DNA of 10,979 nucleotides from Lachnospiraceae bacterium. GTDB taxonomy: Bacteria > Bacillota > Clostridia > Lachnospirales > Lachnospiraceae. Made by a program: the position numbers and the translations under genes. Positions 5,609 to 10,979 of the stretch are shown here, piece by piece; the stretch's first letter is position 1, and the number at the start of each line of letters is the position of its first letter. Under the pieces are notes generated by a model. The model ran no database searches. It was not told the DNA's origin and was given only the letters and a program-made list of their open reading frames with translations. The DNA lies in contig CAAGDV010000009.1 in the NCBI GenBank assembly GCA_900768755.1, forward strand, positions 1 to 10,979, given 5' to 3'.

Positions 5609-6310
5609 ATGGCGTACATAGAGTTTAAAGATGTTAAGAAGATATATCGGATGGGCGAGGTGGATATAAGCGCACTGTCCGGGGTGAATTTTGAAATTGA
5701 CAAGGGAGAATTTGTCATTATTGCCGGCGCAAGCGGTGCGGGCAAAAGTACAATTCTAAATATTCTAGGCGGCATGGATTCCGTGACGGACGGCGAGGTG
5801 ATTGTTGACGGAAGCAGGGTCAGCAGCTTCAGCGCAAAAGAGCTCACGACATACCGAAGATATGACATTGGCTTCGTGTTCCAGTTCTACAATCTCGTGC
5901 AGAATCTGACGGTTCACGAGAATGTGGAGATGGCAACCCAGATATGCAAGGAGCCGCTTGATATCGACGAGGTTATCGAGGCGGTCGGACTTGGCGAGAG
6001 AAAGGGCAATTTTCCCGCACAGCTCTCGGGCGGAGAGCAGCAGCGCGTGGCGATTGCGAGGGCCTTGGCCAAAAATCCCAAGATTCTTTTGTGCGATGAG
6101 CCGACCGGAGCGTTGGATTACAACACAGGAAAGGCAATTTTAAAACTCCTTTACGATACCTGCAGGGAGCGCAATGTGACGGTGATTGTCATCACGCACA
6201 ATCTTGCGCTTGCACCGATGGGCGATAAGGTAATTAACGTAAAGAACGGAAAGATAAGCAGCATTCAGATTAACGACAATCCGGTGCCGGTTGAAAGGAT
6301 TGAGTGGTAA
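5609..6310 (+). CDS. ABC transporter ATP-binding protein (MacB/LolD type)
   Basis: The 233-aa nucleotide-binding subunit is complete: Walker A GASGAGKST (40-48), Q-loop glutamine Q92 in FVFQFYNL, ABC signature LSGGEQQ (139-145), Walker B ILLCDEPTG (159-167, catalytic E164) and switch histidine H197. The FQFYNL Q-loop and DEPTGALD D-loop are typical of the MacB/LolD/FtsE class that pairs with FtsX-like permeases and powers mechanotransmission or export rather than import. AAAGGAGG lies ahead of the ATG. Its stop codon overlaps the permease start by one base (TAATG), so the two subunits are translationally coupled. The substrate is unknown; antimicrobial peptide, lipid or envelope-related roles are common in this class. 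Confidence 0.95.
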   Translation: MAYIEFKDVKKIYRMGEVDISALSGVNFEIDKGEFVIIAGASGAGKSTILNILGGMDSVTDGEVIVDGSRVSSFSAKELTTYRRYDIGFVFQFYNLVQNLTVHENVEMATQICKEPLDIDEVIEAVGLGERKGNFPAQLSGGEQQRVAIARALAKNPKILLCDEPTGALDYNTGKAILKLLYDTCRERNVTVIVITHNLALAPMGDKVINVKNGKISSIQINDNPVPVERIEW

Positions 6311-8739
6311 TGAAGAGAGCTTTGAGAAAAGATACATTTAGGGAGATAAAAAAGAGTTTTGGCCGTTTTATTTCGATTTTCGGAATTGTTATGGTCGGGG
6401 TGGCTTTCCTTACCGGAGTAAAATCCTCTGCCACGCATATGAGGCATGCGGCTGATATTTACATGGACAACACCAATTTTTTTGACCTTAAGATATATTC
6501 TTCCGTAGGATTTGATGATGAAGACATTGAGACGATAGGAAATATCGACGGCATCGCGTATGTTTCGGGAGCCAACAGTGTTGACGATGTGACCGTAATC
6601 GGGGAAAAAGAGCAGACAATCCAGATATTTTCCTATGATTTTGAACACAAGATTAATGAACTGAGGCTTACACAGGGGCGTTTTCCCGAAAACGAGGGAG
6701 AGTGTGTGGTTCGTGATTATGCGCTTACTTCGGGAGAGCTTGAGCTTGGAAGCAAGATAACCCTTTCGACTCCGCAGCTTAAGAATTCAACCTACACGGT
6801 GGTCGGAAAGGTGAGTACGCCTTACTACCTTTCGTATCAGTACGACGCTACCACGGTGGGCAGCGGCAAAATCTCATCGGTATTCTATGTGGCGCAGGAT
6901 GAGTTTGTGACGACAAGGTATACCGTGGCATACGCAACCGTGGTGGGAGCTGCGGATAAGAACACCTATGATGACTCATATTTTGAGGTGGTAGACCCGG
7001 TGCGAGAGCGCGTGGAGGCTTTGGAGGCGGATTTTGCCGACAAATACAGCGTTATGCCGGAGGTCAGCCTTTATGTTCTTGACCGGAATTCACATTTTTC
7101 GTATGTGGATTACGGAAACTGCGCGGACAGGATGGACAATATAGCTAAGGTTTTTCCGGTGTTTTTCTACCTTGTCGCGGCGCTTGTATGCCTTACCACG
7201 ATGACAAGAATGGTGGACGAGCAGCGCGGCAACATCGGAACTTTGAAGGCTTTGGGATACGGTAAGTTCAGTATTGCAATGAAGTATGTCACTTATGCGT
7301 TTCTGGCATCTGTGGGAGGCGGAGTACTTGGCTGTTTCGTCGGACTGAATACTTTTCCGAGAATAATTTTTACGGCGTGGAACATAGTGTACACCGTTTC
7401 GGATTTTGAGCGCATTCCGGAGGTGGGATTGTGCCTGATTGCAGTTTTGGTGGCGGTTTTTGTGAATGTTATCGCTACATTGAGTGCGTGCCTCGGAAGT
7501 CTTTTGGAGACGCCGGCGCTGTTACTGCGTCCAAAGGCGCCCAAAAGCGGACGAAAGGTTTTTCTGGAGCGCATACCGTTTATCTGGAAGCATTTATCTT
7601 TTACCAAGAAGGTTACAGCGAGAAATATTCTGAGATACAAGAAGAGATTTTTCATGACCGTAATCGGAATTGCGGGCTGTACCGCTCTTATCCTTGCGGG
7701 CTTCGGAATCAAAAACAGTGTGTCCGAGGTTGCGTCGGGACAGTACGGTGAAATCTTTATGTATGATTTGTCAGGAAAGCTTACGGAAGGTACCGATGCG
7801 GATGAGTTTGCGGACAGATACTCCGGGGATGAGAACGTGGAGGATATGTATGTCATCAGCAGCTTTTCCGGCACCGCGAAAGCCTCCGATGAACCGGGCG
7901 CGGATGAGAAAAATGCTACGGTTGTGAGCGTGCCGGACGGACAGAGATATTCGCAGTTTACGCATCTTGTTGACCGCAAAACCAAAAAAGACCTGCTTAT
8001 CGGCGATTACGGCGTGATTGTAACCTATAAACTCGCGAAGGATTTTAAGGTTGATATCGGGGACAGCATCTATGTTGAATTCAATGACGATACATACTGT
8101 GTGAAAATATCGGGAATAACAACGATGTATATCGGGCAGTATGTTTTTATGAGCGACGTGTATTTTGAGTCGGTTGCCGGCAAAAAACCGGAGAAGAACT
8201 TTTTTGTCGCCGACCTTAACATTTCCGACATAGAGGAACAGCAGCGGTTCGGCTCTGAGATGGTGGAGGAAAGCGGAGTATACGGGCTTTCGTATTATGA
8301 CGGAATCGCAGAGGACTTTAACCGCACGATTTCATCGTTAAGCATCATCACGGTTGTACTCATTGTGTCTGCGGGGCTTCTGGCGTTCATTGTTCTGTAC
8401 AATTTGATTAACGTCAACGTGTCGGAGCGCATACGCGAGATTGCGACGATTAAGGTGCTTGGTTTCTATGACCGCGAGGTCGCATCGTATGTGTACAGGG
8501 AAAACGTGATACTAAGCATTATCGGCGCCGCAGCCGGACTTTTCTTAGGCAAAATACTTCATGCATACATAATGACCGTGATTGAGATGGATGATGTGAT
8601 TTTTCCGAACTCAATTTTTGGGCAGTCGTATGTGTATGCTTTTGCCATAACGATATTTTTCGGAATTGCGGTTAACTATTCAATGTATAACAGACTCAAA
8701 AAAATACCGATGGTCGAGTCGCTCAAATCAGTGGAATGA
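6310..8739 (+). CDS. FtsX-like ABC transporter permease, two-domain
   Basis: The 809-aa membrane subunit partners the ATPase encoded just upstream. By reading hydrophobic runs I see eight membrane segments: about 20-37, 279-298, 326-346, 372-394, 447-467, 677-700, 733-755 and 774-792. This gives two FtsX-type modules, each a single helix, a large extracytoplasmic domain (about 40-275 and 470-675) and a three-helix bundle. MVDEQRGNIGTLKALGYG (after TM2) and VSERIREIATIKVLGFYD (after TM6) are the coupling-helix motifs of FtsX domains. The ATG at 6310 overlaps the ATPase stop; the GTG two codons upstream is less likely. Its stop codon lies just before the HAD gene's start. Large fused permeases of this kind are widespread in Clostridia and mostly uncharacterised, so no substrate is assigned. 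Confidence 0.93.
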   Translation: MKRALRKDTFREIKKSFGRFISIFGIVMVGVAFLTGVKSSATHMRHAADIYMDNTNFFDLKIYSSVGFDDEDIETIGNIDGIAYVSGANSVDDVTVIGEKEQTIQIFSYDFEHKINELRLTQGRFPENEGECVVRDYALTSGELELGSKITLSTPQLKNSTYTVVGKVSTPYYLSYQYDATTVGSGKISSVFYVAQDEFVTTRYTVAYATVVGAADKNTYDDSYFEVVDPVRERVEALEADFADKYSVMPEVSLYVLDRNSHFSYVDYGNCADRMDNIAKVFPVFFYLVAALVCLTTMTRMVDEQRGNIGTLKALGYGKFSIAMKYVTYAFLASVGGGVLGCFVGLNTFPRIIFTAWNIVYTVSDFERIPEVGLCLIAVLVAVFVNVIATLSACLGSLLETPALLLRPKAPKSGRKVFLERIPFIWKHLSFTKKVTARNILRYKKRFFMTVIGIAGCTALILAGFGIKNSVSEVASGQYGEIFMYDLSGKLTEGTDADEFADRYSGDENVEDMYVISSFSGTAKASDEPGADEKNATVVSVPDGQRYSQFTHLVDRKTKKDLLIGDYGVIVTYKLAKDFKVDIGDSIYVEFNDDTYCVKISGITTMYIGQYVFMSDVYFESVAGKKPEKNFFVADLNISDIEEQQRFGSEMVEESGVYGLSYYDGIAEDFNRTISSLSIITVVLIVSAGLLAFIVLYNLINVNVSERIREIATIKVLGFYDREVASYVYRENVILSIIGAAAGLFLGKILHAYIMTVIEMDDVIFPNSIFGQSYVYAFAITIFFGIAVNYSMYNRLKKIPMVESLKSVE

Positions 8740-8750
8740 CGGAGAAGAAT

Positions 8751-9554
8751 ATGAAATATAAAATACTTGCTTTTGATATTGACGGAACACTTACAAACAG
8801 CAAAAAGGAGATAACACCGGATACAAGGGAGGCGATTCTTCGTGCTGCGGATATGGGCTGCACAATCGTTATTGCGACCGGCAGGCCTAAAAAAGGCGCC
8901 GTAAAGTATGCCGAGGAACTGAAGCTTTCTGAAAACGGCGGGTACATTTTGGCGCTTAACGGCGGGCTTTTAGAGAGGTGTGAGGACTCTTTTGCCCTGT
9001 GTAAGAGCGTTATTGACAAAAGCTATTACAGAGAGATTTGCGATATGGCAGCGGAGTACAAAGTCGGTCTTATGACCTATGACGGGGATGATGTCGTAAG
9101 CGAGGATGTCGACAACCAATATCTTCAGATTGAGGCCAGGATTAACGGGCTCGGAACCAAAAAGGTCGCTGACCTTTACGAGCATCTTGACTACGAGGTG
9201 CCCAAATTCCTCATGCTCGGAGATGGCGACTATCTCGCCGAAGTCGAGAAGAAAGTGAAGAAAAGATTTGAGGGCAGGCTTGATGTGTACCGCTCCGAAC
9301 CGTTTTTCCTTGAAATTCTACCGCTCAATGTGAATAAGGCGAGCACGCTGTCAAAGCTTTTGGACTATGTCGGCGCAACAAGAAAAGAGCTGATGGCGTT
9401 CGGTGACGGATACAATGACATTACAATGATAGAATATGCCGGCATGGGCGTGGCGATGGGAAACGCCAATGATATTGTCAAAGCATCGGCCGATTATGTG
9501 ACACGGACAAATGACGACGGCGGAATAGCGTATGCACTTTCCGAATTGTTGTAA
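8751..9554 (+). CDS. Cof-type HAD family phosphatase
   Basis: The 267-aa protein belongs to the HAD superfamily, subfamily IIB (Cof type), which dephosphorylates sugar phosphates, flavin or pyridoxal phosphates and other small metabolites. All four motifs are present: motif I FDIDGTLTNS (nucleophile D9, acid/base D11), motif II IATGRP (T43), motif III lysine K196 in NVNKAS, and motif IV GDGYND (D219, N222, D223). The roughly 90-residue C2 cap lies between motifs II and III. Start: GGAGAAG precedes the ATG at 8751 by a good distance. The earlier ATG at 8736 (ATGA overlap with the permease stop) would add five residues before the conserved beginning and has no clear site. It is co-transcribed with the ABC genes; a functional link is not evident. 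Confidence 0.92.
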   Translation: MKYKILAFDIDGTLTNSKKEITPDTREAILRAADMGCTIVIATGRPKKGAVKYAEELKLSENGGYILALNGGLLERCEDSFALCKSVIDKSYYREICDMAAEYKVGLMTYDGDDVVSEDVDNQYLQIEARINGLGTKKVADLYEHLDYEVPKFLMLGDGDYLAEVEKKVKKRFEGRLDVYRSEPFFLEILPLNVNKASTLSKLLDYVGATRKELMAFGDGYNDITMIEYAGMGVAMGNANDIVKASADYVTRTNDDGGIAYALSELL

Positions 9555-9562
9555 AAATGTGC

Positions 9563-9591
9563 TGGACTTTTAAACTTTAGAGTGATAAAAT
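9563..9591 (+). promoter_or_regulatory. Promoter of the yerC-like gene
   Basis: TGGACT (9563-9568; four of six) and TAAAAT (9586-9591; five of six) are separated by exactly 17 bases in the short gap after the HAD gene. The predicted start near 9598 gives a leader of about 33 bases. Confidence 0.55.
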
Positions 9592-9630
9592 TACATTCAG
9601 AAATGCAATAACGACAGGAGATGTATTGTT

Positions 9631-9921
9631 ATGGGTAAGAATGTCAGAACGGATGCGGTAGACCATTTATTTGATGCAATTCTTAGCTTGGAGAATAAGG
9701 AAGAGTGCTATGCTTTTTTTGAGGATGTATGCACCGTGAACGAACTGACGGCGCTTTCCCAGAGATATGAGGTTGCCAAGATGCTCAGAGAGAACAGGAC
9801 TTATCTTGATATTGCCGAGCAGACCGGAGCTTCCACCGCGACAATCAGCCGTGTGAACCGTTCGCTTAATTACGGCTGCGACGGTTATGATATGGTGTTT
9901 TCAAGGCTCTACAAGAAGTAA
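9631..9921 (+). CDS. yerC: YerC/YecD family TrpR-like DNA-binding protein
   Basis: The 96-aa protein matches the small TrpR-related YerC/YecD family of Firmicutes. The helix-turn-helix lies at about residues 58-77 (YLDIAEQTGASTATISRVNR), preceded by the family block VNELTALSQRYEVAKML (36-52), and the protein ends with GCDGYDMVFSRLYKK. The fold is that of Trp repressor, but residues for tryptophan sensing cannot be assumed, and the family's targets are poorly known. AGGAG lies 10 bases before the ATG. It is probably monocistronic, with its own promoter and a terminator about 60 bases downstream. Confidence 0.92.
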   Translation: MGKNVRTDAVDHLFDAILSLENKEECYAFFEDVCTVNELTALSQRYEVAKMLRENRTYLDIAEQTGASTATISRVNRSLNYGCDGYDMVFSRLYKK

Positions 9922-9979
9922 TAGATGCAGGCAGCAACAATACGAAGGAGGCTTTACACCCTCCGGCAAAGTAGTTTTT

Positions 9980-10010
9980 ACGGGAAAATCTTATGATTTT
10001 CCCGTTTCTT
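9980..10010 (+). terminator. Terminator of the yerC-like gene
   Basis: ACGGGAAAATC (9980-9990) pairs perfectly with GATTTTCCCGT (9995-10005) around a TTAT loop, followed by TTCTT. A weaker hairpin, GGAGG-N8-CCTCC (9947-9964), lies just ahead of it. Confidence 0.75.
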
Positions 10011-10122
10011 ATTCACGGCGTGGTTTTCAAAACAAGAACAATACAGGGACCTTTATGAAACCAACAAAAAAATGACTGAATGGATGCTGAAAAATTTTGA
10101 TAATATGATTCTGACTAAATAA
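9997..10122 (+). other. Short protein-like frame without a start, possible gene remnant
   Basis: After a TGA at 9994-9996 one frame stays open to a TAA at 10120-10122. Its last part reads like a real amphipathic C-terminus: FSKQEQYRDLYETNKK, then MTEWMLKNFDNMILTK. The only ATG (10072) would give 16 residues and has no ribosome binding site, and the frame starts inside a terminator. It may be the tail of a deleted gene. I do not recognise a family. Confidence 0.25.
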
Positions 10123-10165
10123 AAACAGACACCCGGCATTACTAAAAAGGCCGGGTATCTGTTTT
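10122..10165. terminator. Bidirectional terminator between convergent genes
   Basis: AAAACAGA (10122-10129) and ACCCGGC (10131-10137) pair with GCCGGGT (10150-10156) and TCTGTTTT (10158-10165), with a single C-A mismatch between the two stem sections. The flanking A and T runs allow termination in both directions: for the leftward DUF1836 gene, which ends 16 bases away, and for rightward readthrough. Confidence 0.88.
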
Positions 10166-10180
10166 GTGCAATTGGCATTG

Positions 10181-10834
10181 CTATTTCTGCGGCGTTGTTT
10201 TTGCGTCCTTCTTGGTATCTTTCTTCGGTGCCTCATCATTCGGCGAAAACGAATCTATCAGTTCCCTGATCAGCTGTTTCTTGAGATAAACATCATAACT
10301 CAATATGCATATAAGCGAGAAGGTCTGCAGGAATTTTCGGTCATTGCGGTCCTTCACATCTTCAAAATGCTCTTTGCTGACCGCGTGTTTGGTCTCAAGG
10401 TCGGATTTGACGGTGGAGAGCTGCTCTTTTACGGAGTTGTACACCTCTGTGTATATCGCTTCCATATCAATATGTCCTGAATTGTCCGACGGGTCAAAAA
10501 AGTGGTCGGTAAGGGGGCCGAGCATTGCCTCAATCTCGCTGATTGTCAGGATATTTTTGAAATAATATATAAAAATCAGCACAATCATATGCTCTTTTGA
10601 ATACTTCTTCTTCACCGGCGGGGGGAGAAGGTTGTTCTTGGCATAGTTGTTAATCATAGTTTTGGTAAGAATTTTGTCGTCAGCTTTTATCTTGGACTTG
10701 GCAAGATGTGAGTTCATAAAGGTCGTTACCTGGTCCATGTACAAATCAATGTTGGGGAATTCTCCCGGCTTGATATAATCGATTCGCGACAATTCTTTAA
10801 GAAGAGTGTTGAGCGTATCCTGTTGTTGTGCCAT
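10181..10834 (-). CDS. DUF1836 domain-containing protein
   Basis: The 217-aa protein matches the DUF1836 family of Clostridia and Bacilli. The conserved part is about residues 24-130: FPNIDLYMDQVTTFM, then TKTMINNYAKNNLLPPPVKK, YSKEHMIVLIFIYYFKNILT and ISEIEAML. The TINNY..LLPPP..K.YS pattern resembles a MerR-type winged helix, so a DNA-binding role is plausible, but none is established that I know of. The C-terminus is low in complexity and Lys-rich (KKDTKKDAKTTPQK). The ATG at 10834 has GAGGAG six bases upstream; a GTG at 10897 in the same frame would add 21 unconvincing residues. Its start overlaps the 3' end of the next leftward gene by 38 bases, suggesting an operon transcribed from outside the window. 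Confidence 0.9.
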   Translation of the reverse strand: MAQQQDTLNTLLKELSRIDYIKPGEFPNIDLYMDQVTTFMNSHLAKSKIKADDKILTKTMINNYAKNNLLPPPVKKKYSKEHMIVLIFIYYFKNILTISEIEAMLGPLTDHFFDPSDNSGHIDMEAIYTEVYNSVKEQLSTVKSDLETKHAVSKEHFEDVKDRNDRKFLQTFSLICILSYDVYLKKQLIRELIDSFSPNDEAPKKDTKKDAKTTPQK

Positions 10835-10979
10835 ACTGTCTCCTCGCGTCAAGGCGTTCCATGTATCCGGATTGTTCCATTGCTTCGCAATTCTCACAAT
10901 CCTCGACCACCTCGGACTCCCATGAAATGAAGCATTTCATTCCGTCCTCGGTGTCCGGCGTGCCAAGCAGTACCCAATA
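10797..10979 (-). CDS. 3' end of an unidentified leftward gene upstream of DUF1836
   Basis: On the minus strand this is the only frame open from the window edge; the other two have stops at about 10939-10937 and near 10896. It encodes 60 residues including GMKCFISWESEVVEDCENCE, with a Cys-x-x-Cys pair, and ends at a TAA at 10799-10797 inside the DUF1836 gene. The first 45 residues look protein-like; the tail after the DUF1836 ribosome binding site is low in complexity. No family is recognised. The 38-base overlap is somewhat long, so this remains tentative. Confidence 0.45.
   Translation of the reverse strand, partial: YWVLLGTPDTEDGMKCFISWESEVVEDCENCEAMEQSGYMERLDARRQYGTTTGYAQHSS

Noticed and set aside
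7293..7985. 230-codon minus-strand frame opposite the permease
   Set aside because: It is antisense to membrane-segment coding sequence; its Ser/Arg-rich low-complexity translation is typical of a shadow frame.
5609..8739. Bacitracin-type BceAB resistance module
   Set aside because: There is no BceRS-type two-component system nearby, and the permease has about 8 rather than 10 predicted membrane segments, arranged as two FtsX modules; a specific substrate is not supportable.
9887..10075. 62-codon frame running out of the 3' end of the yerC-like gene
   Set aside because: It starts inside yerC, crosses a strong terminator, and its translation has no protein character.

Overview
The window reads as chromosome of a low-to-moderate GC anaerobic Firmicute, most likely a Clostridia/Lachnospiraceae gut or rumen bacterium. 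The evidence is AGGAGG-type ribosome binding sites, a DUF1836 protein, a YerC/YecD TrpR-like protein and a DegV protein. This is inference from gene families; no rRNA or tRNA is present.

Positions 1 to about 1,930 are accessory DNA, visibly more AT-rich than the rest. They hold the first codons of a leftward gene with a good promoter, the 3' stump of a DUF2075 (Schlafen-like helicase) gene overlapping an intact MazG-like nucleotide pyrophosphohydrolase, a strongly structured intergenic element, and a leftward XRE-family regulator of a kind I associate with Tn1549-like integrative elements. The regulator's extended -10 promoter abuts a near-perfect Firmicutes LexA (SOS) box. Upstream lie three copies of an 8-bp sequence spaced about two helical turns apart. 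The arrangement fits the right end of an integrated mobile element whose body lies to the left.

At about 1,900-1,935 the sequence changes to the catalytic half of a GH20 beta-N-acetylhexosaminidase that lacks its N-terminus, so the element appears to have cut this host gene.

From 3,053 on the DNA looks like ordinary core chromosome. A marR-degV-panE-like operon starts at a sigma-A-type promoter followed by two tandem palindromic operators and ends at a strong terminator. That terminator contains the promoter of the next operon: a MacB/FtsX-type ABC ATPase, its two-domain permease (809 aa, about 8 membrane segments) and a Cof-type HAD phosphatase, tightly packed. A monocistronic yerC-like gene follows with its own promoter and terminator. 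A bidirectional terminator then separates it from a leftward DUF1836 gene, which overlaps the end of a further leftward gene running off the window.

The most interesting material is the mobile-element end: SOS-type control of the regulator, the phased repeat array, the structured element, and the helicase-stump/MazG cargo.
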